In this document: piece after piece, positions 36,168 to 44,496 of the stretch
Position numbering within the stretch: position 1 is the first letter of the stretch
How the letters are laid out: every line of letters begins with the position of its first letter
Source: JANQPX01 sp041398025
GTDB lineage: Bacteria > Pseudomonadota > Alphaproteobacteria > Geminicoccales > Geminicoccaceae
Direction of reading: 5' to 3'
DNA: 64,000 nt
NCBI GenBank assembly: GCA_041398025.1
Contig: JAWKVM010000023.1
Span: forward strand, 1 to 64,000
Position numbers and translations under genes: made by a program
The notes under the pieces: generated by a model
The model's input: only the letters and a program-made list of their open reading frames with translations
The model's database searches: none
Told to the model about the DNA's origin: nothing

Positions 36168-37139
36168 TCAGCCCTTCTTCAGGCCGATCTTGACGAGATC
36201 CACCGCCATGGCGTCGTAGCCGTCGCGCAGCAGCTGCTCGTAGTCCTCGCCGCTGAAAAAGACAGGCTCCATGCCGAGGCCCTTCAGAGTCTCCTGAACC
36301 TTGGGGTCCTCGAGGGCCGTGGCAAAGGCGTCCTGGAGGATCTGCAGGTGCTCCGGCGGCGTGCCGGCGGGCGCGGCAAGCCCGGCATAGCTCTCGCTGA
36401 TGATGTCGATGTCCATCTCGCGCAGCGTGGGAATCTCGGGGAGTTCGTACCAGCGCACCGAGCTGCTGGAGGCGAGCAGGCGAAGATTGCCGCTCTCGAC
36501 CTGCGGCGCCACGTTGGGCGGGCTCTCGAAGGTCAGGTCGACCACGCCGGACATGACCGCGGTCACGGATTCCTGGCCGGACTTGTAGGACACGCGCTTC
36601 AGCTTGATGCCCTGGCTTTCCTCCAGCCGTGCGGCGAAGGTGTCCTCCATCGCGCTGGTCGTGGCATAGGTCAGCTCGGTGCCCGTCTTCGCCGCTTCCA
36701 GCAGGTCCTCCACGGTCTCATAGGGCGAGTTTGCCGCAACCGCGATCCCGGCGCGGTAGCGCGCATGGCCGAGGATGTAGTCGAAGCTGTCGATGGTGTA
36801 GGGCACCTCCTGCAGATGCGGCGTGATCGCCATCGGCGAGAAGCTGGTGACGCCGATGGTGTAGCCATCCGGCTTGGCCGTGGACAGCAGCGAGGGACCG
36901 ACGGTGCCGGACCCGCCCGACTTGTTCTCCACCCGGATCGGCTGGCCGAGGATGTCCTCCGCCGCTTCCGCCAGCACCCGCGACGACAGGTCGGTGCCGC
37001 CGCCCGCGCCGTAATTGACGATCAGCGTGATTTCCTTGTCGGGAAAGGCCTGCGCGGCACCCGCTGCGGCCAGTGTGGTCAGCGCGGCGCCGGTCATGAC
37101 AAGGCGGAGTCCCCTTGCCCAGCTCTTGATTGGCTTCAT
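36168..37139 (-). CDS. tripartite tricarboxylate transporter substrate-binding protein (TctC/Bug family)
   Basis: A 323-residue periplasmic protein with a signal peptide (LRLVMTGAALTTLAAAGAAQA). The mature start FPDKEITLIVNYGAGGGTDLSSRVLAEA is the Bug-family signature for binding carboxylates. Other Bug marks are ENKSGGSGTVG and KPDGYTIG. The ATG at 37139 follows GAGGGAGGAGG. It is preceded by a perfect palindrome (37169-37180) also found before the divergently placed promoters of this locus, and is the first gene of the tctC-SDR-M81-aminotransferase-amidohydrolase set. Confidence 0.92.
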   Translation of the reverse strand: MKPIKSWARGLRLVMTGAALTTLAAAGAAQAFPDKEITLIVNYGAGGGTDLSSRVLAEAAEDILGQPIRVENKSGGSGTVGPSLLSTAKPDGYTIGVTSFSPMAITPHLQEVPYTIDSFDYILGHARYRAGIAVAANSPYETVEDLLEAAKTGTELTYATTSAMEDTFAARLEESQGIKLKRVSYKSGQESVTAVMSGVVDLTFESPPNVAPQVESGNLRLLASSSSVRWYELPEIPTLREMDIDIISESYAGLAAPAGTPPEHLQILQDAFATALEDPKVQETLKGLGMEPVFFSGEDYEQLLRDGYDAMAVDLVKIGLKKG

Positions 37140-37168
37140 CGCCTCCTCCCTCAGTGTGAATAATACTA

Positions 37169-37180
37169 TATCATATATGA
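37169..37180. promoter_or_regulatory. GntR-type operator, site 1 (before tctC)
   Basis: ATCATATATGAT is a perfect 12-base palindrome in an AT-rich island, 30 bases before the tctC-like start. The identical 12 bases occur at 40939-40950 and a one-mismatch copy at 41732-41743. It is inferred to bind the locus GntR regulator. Confidence 0.7.
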
Positions 37181-37208
37181 TCTTTGATATTGTCAATGAA
37201 TATCGGGC

Positions 37209-37682
37209 TCATCCGACGAGCAGATCCAGCAGGCTCGGCAGCCGCACCTCGAACAGATGGAGGAGAAGCAGATAGACGATGCCGGGCACGAGAACGGCGG
37301 CCGCCCAGGCGGCGGGGCCGCGTTCCCTGAGCAGCCAGGCGAACGCCAGGATGTAGAAGGCGGAGCCGGCGAGGTAGCCGACCTGATTCAGGACGACGAA
37401 GCCCGCCAGCACCACGAGGCAGATCATCGCGGAATGGCGAAGCGTCGCGATCGGAACCTCGATCAGTTCGCCCCGGTCGCGCAGCCACGCCTCGGCCAGC
37501 GCCAGGAGCCCGAGCGCCAGCCAGCCATAGGCGAGGGCGTCGGGATAGACGCGCGCGTCGATGTCTTCCGCGGCACTCTCGGGGATCTGCGCGGCGTAGA
37601 CCCAGAGCAGCAGGATCGCCGGCAGGGCGGTCAGCAGACCCGCCACCATCAGGTTCAGGGTGCGGCGCCGAAAGGTGATCAA
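37209..37682 (-). CDS. tripartite tricarboxylate transporter TctB family protein
   Basis: A 157-residue protein with four membrane segments (LMVAGLLTALPAILLLWVYA; ALAYGWLALGLLALAEAWL; AMICLVVLAGFVVL; AVLVPGIVYLLLLHLFEV), the usual size and layout of TctB, the small membrane subunit. Its start overlaps the tctA stop by four bases. Unlike many tct operons, the binding-protein gene follows tctB and has its own operator. Confidence 0.88.
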   Translation of the reverse strand: MITFRRRTLNLMVAGLLTALPAILLLWVYAAQIPESAAEDIDARVYPDALAYGWLALGLLALAEAWLRDRGELIEVPIATLRHSAMICLVVLAGFVVLNQVGYLAGSAFYILAFAWLLRERGPAAWAAAVLVPGIVYLLLLHLFEVRLPSLLDLLVG

Positions 37683-39199
37683 TCCACCACCTCCCTCTCC
37701 TCGGCGCTCACCGCCTTCGCCGGCCTCTTCCGGCGCTGCAGGGACACCCAGATCACCGACAGGATGGCGGCAATCCAGAACGCATTGCCGAGCGCGCTCG
37801 AAAAGAAGATGTGATAGTCGCCGCTGGAGATCTGCAGGGCGCGCCGGAAATTGTCCTCCAGCAGCGGTCCGAGGATGAAGCCGATGAGAAAGGTCGTGCG
37901 CGGGATGTCAGCCTTGACCATGAGGTAGCCGACGATGCCGAAGAGGAAGGTGATGCCGACGTCGAACAGGCTTTGCTGGAAGGCATAGGTGCCGACGATC
38001 GAGAAGACGAACACCACGGGAAAGAGCAGGCCGGTGCGCACGCCGGCCAGGCGCGTGAACAGGCGGATGGCCAGCAGCCCGGCGAGCAGGAGGACGATGT
38101 TGGCGACCATCAGGCCGACATAGAGCCCGTAGACGACCTCTGGGGCTTCCTGAAAAATCAGAGGGCCCGGGGTCAGGCCCTGGATCAGAAAGGCACCGAT
38201 CAGGATCGCGGCCTCGATATCGCCCGGGATTCCGAGACCGAGCAGGGGGATGAGATTGGCGCCGCTGACCGCGTTGTTGCCGGACTCCGCGCCGGCGATG
38301 CCTTCGATCGAGCCCTTGCCGAACCGGTCCGGGCGGCGGGCGAAGCGCCAGGCCGTGTCGTAGCCGAGAAAGGCGCCGAGCGTCGGGCCGAGGCCGGGGA
38401 TGACGCCGACGATGGTGCCGACGATCGACCCGCCGACGACCGGGCGCACCATCAGCCTGGCGTCCGCGGGCGTGATCCGGCTGTCGTCGGGATGCTTCGG
38501 CGGCGGCAGGTGGGCGACCGAGACGGTGCGGCGCTCCTCCATCTGGCGGAGCAGCTCGGCGACGGTCAAAAGGCCGATCATCAGCGCCAGCAGAGAGACG
38601 CCGCCATAGAGATCGATGACACCGAAGGCGAGACGCGGCACGCCGGTGGTCGGATCAAGCCCGACCAGGGCCAGCGACAGCCCGGCCATCGCCGAGACCA
38701 TGCCCTTGATCAGCGACTTGCCGGCGGCCGACCCGATGATGGTGAGCGCGAAGACGGTGAGTGCGGTATATTCGACCGGCCCGAATTCCAGCGCCACCCT
38801 GGCGAGCTGCGCGGCGCTCAGGATCAGGACGATGTCGCTGAAGGTGTCGCCGATCACGGAGGCGGCAAGCGACACTTTCAGCGCCTTCATGCCCTTGCCC
38901 TTGAGTGCTAGGGCGTGGCCGTCCTCCGCCGTCGCCGCAGCGGCCGAGGTGCCGGGCGCCTTGATCAGAATCGCCGAAATCGATCCGCCGTAGATCCCGC
39001 CCTTGTAGGCGCCGACCATCATCAGCAGCGCGGGCACGGGATCGAGCGTCAGGGTGAACGGAATGATGAGGGCAATCGCCATGGTCGCCGAGAGCCCGGG
39101 GATCGCCCCCAGCACGACACCGCCGCAGACGCCGGCGACCAGGAAGATCAGATGAGCAGGGGCCAGGACGTCGGCGAGGGCGCTGCCGATGAGGTCCAT
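37679..39199 (-). CDS. tripartite tricarboxylate transporter permease (TctA)
   Basis: A 506-residue permease with 11-12 membrane segments. TctA hallmarks are GVVLGAIPGLSATMAIALIIPFT near the N-terminus and the repeated GVIPGLGPTLGAFLGYD in the middle, plus AGAESGNNAVSGANLIPLLGLGIPGD. With TctB and the periplasmic TctC-like protein it forms a sodium- or proton-driven carboxylate importer. It starts one base after the ThDP-enzyme gene stop and is clearly in the same operon. Confidence 0.95.
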   Translation of the reverse strand: MDLIGSALADVLAPAHLIFLVAGVCGGVVLGAIPGLSATMAIALIIPFTLTLDPVPALLMMVGAYKGGIYGGSISAILIKAPGTSAAAATAEDGHALALKGKGMKALKVSLAASVIGDTFSDIVLILSAAQLARVALEFGPVEYTALTVFALTIIGSAAGKSLIKGMVSAMAGLSLALVGLDPTTGVPRLAFGVIDLYGGVSLLALMIGLLTVAELLRQMEERRTVSVAHLPPPKHPDDSRITPADARLMVRPVVGGSIVGTIVGVIPGLGPTLGAFLGYDTAWRFARRPDRFGKGSIEGIAGAESGNNAVSGANLIPLLGLGIPGDIEAAILIGAFLIQGLTPGPLIFQEAPEVVYGLYVGLMVANIVLLLAGLLAIRLFTRLAGVRTGLLFPVVFVFSIVGTYAFQQSLFDVGITFLFGIVGYLMVKADIPRTTFLIGFILGPLLEDNFRRALQISSGDYHIFFSSALGNAFWIAAILSVIWVSLQRRKRPAKAVSAEEREVVD

Positions 39200-39200
39200 G

Positions 39201-40898
39201 TCAGGCCTCGGCGTTCGCGGGCTCGCCGATCAGGCTGTCCAGCAGGGTGACCGGCGGAAAGGCCGTGGGATCGGTGCGCAGGTCGAGCACCACCGGCCGG
39301 TCGAGCGAAAGCGCCTGTTCGAGGGCGCCTTCCAGATCTCCGGGCGCCTCGACCGATATCCCGACACAGCCGCAGGCGCGGGCGATCGCCGCGTGATCGA
39401 TCTCGGCAATCGGGATCGCGTTGGTATGCGCGCCGAACTTCACCAGCTCGGCATCGCGCTGGTAGCCGAGCACCCCGTTCTTCAAGACGATGCAGACGAA
39501 AGCGAGGCCGCTGCGCGCAGCGGTTTCCAGCTCCGACCAGACATGGGCGAAGCCGCCGTCGCCGCACAAGCCGATCACCGTCGCCGAAGGCCGGGCGAGC
39601 TTGGCCCCGAGCATGTAGGGGAGCCCCCAGCCCAGGCCAGCCAGTCCGCGCGGCGTCAGGAATCGACGACCCGCGCCGCGCGCCACGCCGAAGGCGGCGA
39701 GCCAGACCGAGGCGTAGCTGGCATCGGCCACCAGGATGGCATCATCAGGCGCCAGACGGTCGATCGCCTCGACCACGCGCTCGGGCCGCACGGTGCCCGC
39801 CGCGCCCTCGGGGATGCACGCATCCAGGGCGCGGCGTGGCGCGATCTGCCGTTCCAGGCGGGCCGCACGCTCGGTGCCCGCCTCCGGGCCGAAGCGTGTT
39901 CGCAGCAGGGCGATCAGGGCCTCCAGCGTGAGGCGCGCGTCGCCCACCAGGCGGAAGCTTTCGTAATTGCGCCCGACCTCGACCCCGTCGATGTCGAGAT
40001 GGATGAAGCGCGCGTCCCGCGGCAGCTGCGTCCAGCTGTCGGTGCCGTTTTGATTGGTGCGGGTGCCCACCAGAAAGACCAGATCGGCCGCTTCGAGATA
40101 CTGCCGGGACGCACGGTTTGGCGCACGCGCGCCAAGCACATGGCCGACGACGCCGAGGGAAAGCCGGCGCGTCTCGTCGACCGCGCCCTTGCCCATGACG
40201 GTCGTCGCGACCGGGATGCCGAATTCCTGCTGCAGCAGGCTGACCTGCTCGCAGGCACGCGAGCTGTGCACGCCGCCGCCGGCCACGATCAGCGGACGCT
40301 GCGCGGCCGCCAGCAGCGCCGCCGCCGTCTCGATCGCTTCCGGATCGGCAGCGACCCGGTCGAGCGGATAGGCCGATCTCGGCGCGACGATCGTCGGCAG
40401 CGGCGGGGCCGGCTGCAGCAGCACGTCCGCCGGCACCAGCAGGACCGCGGGGCCGGGGCGGCCGGTCAGCGCCTGGGTCAAAGCGAGATTCAGATAGTCA
40501 TAGATGCGCGTCGCATTCTCGACGCGGCCGACCCACTTGGCGCAGCCGGCGAAGAGGGCGAGATGGTCGCACTCTTGAAACGCATTGCGGTCGCGCTGGT
40601 CGGCATTGACCTCCTGAACGATGGCGACGATCGGCACCGAGGCTTTTAGGGCCTCGGCAAGGCCCGGCACCAGCAGCGTCGCCGCCGGTCCGTTCTGCGC
40701 CGTCATCACCGCGACCTTGCCGGCGATGCGCGCATAGGCATCGCAGATCGCGGTGCCGGCATTCTCCGTGCGCACCTGGATCTGCCGGATCCCCGTCTGC
40801 GGCAGGGCAAGGTGCAAGGCCGAAGGCAGGCTCTGCCCCGCCACCAGCTCCACACCATGCTGCTCGAGGAAGAGCGCCATCGCTTCCGCTGCCTGCAA
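39201..40898 (-). CDS. thiamine diphosphate-dependent enzyme (acetolactate synthase/benzoylformate decarboxylase family)
   Basis: A 565-residue ThDP enzyme with three domains. The cofactor Glu is in RTENAGTAICDAYARIAG, the central domain has RPLIVAGGGVHSS, and the metal-ThDP motif is LCGDGGFAHVW followed by LKNGVLG. Some members are acetolactate synthases; this one stands beside a transporter and GntR regulator, not with an IlvN small subunit, so a decarboxylase or carboligase in carboxylate catabolism is more likely. It is preceded by the palindromic operator at 40939-40950. Confidence 0.9.
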   Translation of the reverse strand: MQAAEAMALFLEQHGVELVAGQSLPSALHLALPQTGIRQIQVRTENAGTAICDAYARIAGKVAVMTAQNGPAATLLVPGLAEALKASVPIVAIVQEVNADQRDRNAFQECDHLALFAGCAKWVGRVENATRIYDYLNLALTQALTGRPGPAVLLVPADVLLQPAPPLPTIVAPRSAYPLDRVAADPEAIETAAALLAAAQRPLIVAGGGVHSSRACEQVSLLQQEFGIPVATTVMGKGAVDETRRLSLGVVGHVLGARAPNRASRQYLEAADLVFLVGTRTNQNGTDSWTQLPRDARFIHLDIDGVEVGRNYESFRLVGDARLTLEALIALLRTRFGPEAGTERAARLERQIAPRRALDACIPEGAAGTVRPERVVEAIDRLAPDDAILVADASYASVWLAAFGVARGAGRRFLTPRGLAGLGWGLPYMLGAKLARPSATVIGLCGDGGFAHVWSELETAARSGLAFVCIVLKNGVLGYQRDAELVKFGAHTNAIPIAEIDHAAIARACGCVGISVEAPGDLEGALEQALSLDRPVVLDLRTDPTAFPPVTLLDSLIGEPANAEA

Positions 40899-40938
40899 GG
40901 CTGTCCTCCCCCTCCGAGATCAGGTCGATATTTTATAT

Positions 40939-40950
40939 ATCATATATGAT
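40939..40950. promoter_or_regulatory. GntR-type operator, site 2 (before the ThDP enzyme)
   Basis: This is the same perfect palindrome ATCATATATGAT, within TTTTATATATCATATATGAT, 40 bases before the ThDP-enzyme start and 39 bases after the gntR stop. The AT-rich context likely also holds the -10 region, suggesting repression by occlusion. Confidence 0.7.
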
Positions 40951-40989
40951 TTCTTTGGGCCCGCAAGCCACTCGCCGATGCGTCGCGAG

Positions 40990-41694
40990 CTACGCGACCC
41001 GGGCTCCTTTGGCGTCGCCTGCCGGCTCGACCCTAGCCTCGCTGCGCTCCAGATGTTCGGCGATGATATCGGTGCCGAGCTTGATGTCGCGCTGGATGGC
41101 CGCCTTGGCGTCGGCGGGATCGCCACGCTTCAGGGCCGCGATGACCTCGTCATGCGGGTGATCCATCACCGGCCGCTGATAGCCGTAATCGTAAAGCAGG
41201 TTGAGCAGCGGCCCCGAACGCAGCCAGAGGCTTTCCAGGACCGAGGCCAGGATCGGCGTTCCCGCCATCTCGGTCAGAGCGAAATGGAACTCGCGATTGT
41301 GCTGCAGCACCGTGGCGAAGCGCCCGGCAGCGCGTGCCTTTTCCATCTTGTCGTTCGACTCGATGAACTTGGCGAGCTGCCTCTCGCTGCGCCGACTGGC
41401 CGCTCTGAAGGCGGCGAGGCCCTCCAGCTCCAGACGAATGGCGGTGATCTCGCGATATTGCGCCGCCGTCAGCGCGGCCACCGTGACCGAGTGGTTCGGC
41501 TTGAGATCGAGCCCGCCCTCGGCGACCAGCTGCCGGATCGCCTCGCGCACGGGCGTCGGGCTGACACCGAACGCCTCGGCCAGGGAGCTTATGGTGATTT
41601 TTTCTCCGGCCTCATAGCGGCCCGAGATCAGGTCCTTGCGAAGTTCCGCATAGACCTGGTTGCTCAGCGCGACATCTTTCAGTTTTCTGCTCAC
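40990..41694 (-). CDS. GntR family transcriptional regulator (FadR/FCD type)
   Basis: A 234-residue regulator. The winged helix-turn-helix covers about residues 8-75 (QVYAELRKDLISGRYEAGEKI, SLAEAFGVSPTPVREAIRQLVAEG), and the C-terminal FCD effector domain includes REFHFALTEMAG and HDEVIAALKRGD with likely metal-binding His/Asp residues. FCD regulators respond to small carboxylates. Its own promoter region has operator site 3, so it is probably autoregulated and controls the ThDP-tctAB and tctC operons. Confidence 0.93.
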   Translation of the reverse strand: MSRKLKDVALSNQVYAELRKDLISGRYEAGEKITISSLAEAFGVSPTPVREAIRQLVAEGGLDLKPNHSVTVAALTAAQYREITAIRLELEGLAAFRAASRRSERQLAKFIESNDKMEKARAAGRFATVLQHNREFHFALTEMAGTPILASVLESLWLRSGPLLNLLYDYGYQRPVMDHPHDEVIAALKRGDPADAKAAIQRDIKLGTDIIAEHLERSEARVEPAGDAKGARVA

Positions 41695-41731
41695 GAATTC
41701 GCCTCGGATTATCTCTTCATCCAGGTCCTAT

Positions 41732-41743
41732 ATCATATTTGAT
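41732..41743. promoter_or_regulatory. GntR-type operator, site 3 (before gntR)
   Basis: ATCATATTTGAT differs at one base from sites 1 and 2 and lies 38 bases upstream of the gntR start. The weaker match would suit mild autoregulation. The next 188 bases to the aldolase stop hold no recognisable feature. Confidence 0.65.
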
Positions 41744-41931
41744 CATTTTCCGGACGGGCAGGCCTGACGGAAGTACCGGATGTCGCTTTTCCGGTGCTCG
41801 AAGGCGATACCGGCCCGCGAGAGCATCGAACGTCGGACGTTCGTGGCGGTCGAGGCTCGAACGGCCTGCGAAGCCATGCCGCACCCTGGCGGCCGGCAAG
41901 CTTCGCATCGACACTGCGACGCGCCGGGAGG

Positions 41932-42930
41932 CTAGGCCGAGCACGCCGCCTTCAGCACCTCCTCGGTCACCGCCTCGTCCTCCGCCGCCGGCCGCCAGGG
42001 AGCGATGCCGGCCGTCTCGAGGGCGCCGTGATAGGAGCGGGTGGCCTCGAGCGGGGTGAGGTCGCCGTCGGTGACGGCGCGCATGTGGCGCACCATCTCG
42101 AGCGGCCGCTCGGCGAGGTTGATCTTCCGGCCGAACAGCGCCACCCGGGCGCCGTAGCGCTCCGCCTGGTAGAGCAGCTCGAAGCAGTCCCGCGTGGTCC
42201 CGGCGCCGCCGCCGAGCACGCCGACGATCACCGTCGGATCGAAGGACGCCAGCTCCTCCAGCGCCTTCGGGCCGTTATAGGCGATCTTCAGGAATTGCGG
42301 CCGCTCGGCGATGGTCAGGCCGGCGAGGCAGCGCAGCAGGCAGTCGTTGATGTAATGGGGCAGGGTCTCGGCATCGATGCCGGTCTCGACATTGGGATTG
42401 AAGACCTCGAGGAAATAATCGAAGCCGGCGGCCTCGGCATCGCGGCGGAACGCGGCGAAGGCGTCGAGCGAGCGCAGATCGGCGTCGAGGTCGTTGTTGA
42501 AGGTGATCGAGTACAGCCCGAGATCGGCGCCGAGCGCCATCGCCTTGGCAAGCGATGCGCTGCGAAACGGCCGCGACGGCGCCTCGGCATAGGTCGCCCC
42601 GCGCATCCGCCAGATGTCGCTCGCGTCATTGGCGCGGATCACGGGCTTGACCCCGCTTCGCCCATAGGCGCCGCGCAGCACGAGCTGCTCCAGGTTCGAG
42701 ACCGAGGTCAGCATGATGTCGACGATGTCCTGCTCCAGGATCGACGCCATCTCGTCCAGCCATTCGGAGCGCGTCCGGGTGCGGACTACGCGCCCCTCGG
42801 CGTCGCGCACCGGCCCCGCCCAGCTCATCGACGGGCCCATGTCGCTGTCCTTGGCATCGGCGATCAAAAAATCGCTCCGCCGGTAGTCGCCCTGCCGGAT
42901 CCGCTCCAGCTTCCGTTGCGCGCGCGTCAT
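41932..42930 (-). CDS. DeoC/FbaB-like class I aldolase family protein
   Basis: A protein of about 332 residues with a beta/alpha-barrel pattern. Strands end in FLIADAKDSDM, VDIMLTSVSNLEQL, LGLYSITFNND, DYFLEVFNPN, PQFLKIAYNGPKALEEL, TVIVGVLGGGAGTT and VALFGRKINLAE. The Lys in LKIAYNG is at the place of the Schiff-base Lys of DeoC/FbaB enzymes. It is divergent from a sugar importer, RpiR regulator, class II aldolase and kinase, so it likely cleaves or converts a sugar-phosphate. Start at 42930 is favoured by GGAGG at proper spacing; 42951 is an alternative. Confidence 0.75.
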   Translation of the reverse strand: MTRAQRKLERIRQGDYRRSDFLIADAKDSDMGPSMSWAGPVRDAEGRVVRTRTRSEWLDEMASILEQDIVDIMLTSVSNLEQLVLRGAYGRSGVKPVIRANDASDIWRMRGATYAEAPSRPFRSASLAKAMALGADLGLYSITFNNDLDADLRSLDAFAAFRRDAEAAGFDYFLEVFNPNVETGIDAETLPHYINDCLLRCLAGLTIAERPQFLKIAYNGPKALEELASFDPTVIVGVLGGGAGTTRDCFELLYQAERYGARVALFGRKINLAERPLEMVRHMRAVTDGDLTPLEATRSYHGALETAGIAPWRPAAEDEAVTEEVLKAACSA

Positions 42931-43006
42931 CGCCATTCCTCCATCCCCCATGTCCTCGACCGATCGATGCCCGGCCGGATCGTCCTGTGCGCCGGCTGCA
43001 GCCTTA

Positions 43007-43050
43007 GGAAAGATTTTTTCATAAATTCTGTCCAGAAAAATTTTTTTTCT
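43007..43050. promoter_or_regulatory. candidate MurR/RpiR-type operator pair in the divergent promoter region
   Basis: Two AT-rich inverted elements, GGAAAGATTTTTTC (43007-43020) and AGAAAAATTTTTTTTCT (43034-43050), lie between the aldolase gene and the ABC operon. Both are GAAA...TTTC type, the kind of site bound by several RpiR-family regulators such as IolR. Their centres are about 28 bases apart. A regulator of this family is encoded downstream. Assignment is by position and form only. Confidence 0.45.
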
Positions 43051-43173
43051 TGTCTCCGCCCGGGGAGCTATCTACGCTTCGACATCCGGATCGGCAGCAA
43101 GGGTCATAAACCGCGCCGATCCCGCCGAGATAACCGGTCGATATCCGGGGGGCATCAAGAAAGGGAGACAACA

Positions 43174-44466
43174 ATGACAAGCAAGCAGCCTCGCAGACTG
43201 TATCGGGGCGTCCTGCCGCTCCTGCTTTCGGCGGCGATCGCCGCGCCGGCGGCGGCCGAGGAGGTCACGGTCTGGTCCTGGTTCATCCAGAGCACCATGG
43301 AAAAGTCGATCGCCGCCTTCGAGGAGGCAAACCCGGGCGTGACCGTCAACTACACCTATTACAACTACTCGCCCGAATACATCACCGCCCTCAAGGCGGC
43401 CGCCGCCTCGGGCTCGCTGCCCGACATCATCGGCCTGCAGCCGGGCTCGCTCACCCAGCAATACAGGGAGCAGCTCGAGCCGGTGAACGCGCGCGCCGCC
43501 GAGACCTGGGGCGAAGGCTGGGACGAGAAGATTTTTCCGGTCAACCGCAAGCAGATGCGGATGGGCAATCCCGGGGGCGACGACAGCTACTACATGATCC
43601 CCAAGGAGAGCCAGGTGCTGTGCATCTGGTACAACCGGAAGATCTTCGAGGAGCTCGGGCTCGCCGTTCCCGCGACCTATGAGGAGCTGAAGACCGCGGC
43701 CGCGACGCTGACCGAGGCGGGCTACATCCCGATGTTCCAGGGGGCGGCCGACGGCTGGCAGAACGAGAACGTGTTCCTGATGATCGCCAACCAGTTCGAG
43801 GCGGGCATCGTCGAGAAGGCGCAGAACGGCGAAGCGCCCTGGGACTCGCCGGCGATCGTGGACGCGATGGCCGCCTGGAAGGGCCTGTTCGACGACGGCG
43901 TGTTCCAGGACGGTGCCCTCGGCGCCCATGCCTATCCGACCGGAGCCCAGCTCTTCGCCCAGGGCCGGGTCGGCATGATGGCGCTCGGCTCCTGGTGGAT
44001 GCAGGAGAGCAAGTTCCCGCCGCCGCTTTCCGAATACGTCGAGGACATGGACGGCTTCGACTACTTCCAGCTGCCGCCCTTCAAGGACGGCAATCCGTCG
44101 AGCCCGCCGGTCGGCGGCATCGACATCGGCTACGGCCTGACCGTGAACGGCGCCGGCAACCCCGATGCCTGGACCTTCCTCGCCGAGCTCACCAACGGCG
44201 TCGCTCTGCAGCCGGCGCTCAATGATCTGAACGATCTGCCGGCCTTCGAGGGCCATGCGCCCGAGGGCGAGGTCTCGGATCACGTCAAGGCGATGTTCGA
44301 TCGGTTCATGACGGCGCTGCCCGAGGCCGAGAACCAGCGCTTCGCGTCACCCTCGGTGGCCGAGGCCCTGGACAATGCGCTCGCCGGCGTGGCGGCGGGT
44401 GACCTCGAGGTGGCGGATGCGCTTGCCGCCGTGCAGGAAGCGACCGACAAGGCGCTCGGCCGGTAG
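43174..44466 (+). CDS. sugar ABC transporter substrate-binding protein
   Basis: A 430-residue periplasmic protein with a signal peptide (LYRGVLPLLLSAAIAAPAAA). The mature part begins EEVTVWSWFIQSTMEKSIAAFEEANPGVTVNY, typical of family 1 sugar-binding proteins; later LCIWYNRKIFEELGLAVPATYEEL is also characteristic. The ATG at 43174 follows AAGGGAG. It is the first gene of the importer-regulator-aldolase-kinase operon. The ligand is probably an oligosaccharide, sugar or polyol. Confidence 0.92.
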   Translation: MTSKQPRRLYRGVLPLLLSAAIAAPAAAEEVTVWSWFIQSTMEKSIAAFEEANPGVTVNYTYYNYSPEYITALKAAAASGSLPDIIGLQPGSLTQQYREQLEPVNARAAETWGEGWDEKIFPVNRKQMRMGNPGGDDSYYMIPKESQVLCIWYNRKIFEELGLAVPATYEELKTAAATLTEAGYIPMFQGAADGWQNENVFLMIANQFEAGIVEKAQNGEAPWDSPAIVDAMAAWKGLFDDGVFQDGALGAHAYPTGAQLFAQGRVGMMALGSWWMQESKFPPPLSEYVEDMDGFDYFQLPPFKDGNPSSPPVGGIDIGYGLTVNGAGNPDAWTFLAELTNGVALQPALNDLNDLPAFEGHAPEGEVSDHVKAMFDRFMTALPEAENQRFASPSVAEALDNALAGVAAGDLEVADALAAVQEATDKALGR

Positions 44467-44496
44467 CAGGTCTTGCGGAACGGTCTAGGATTGCCC

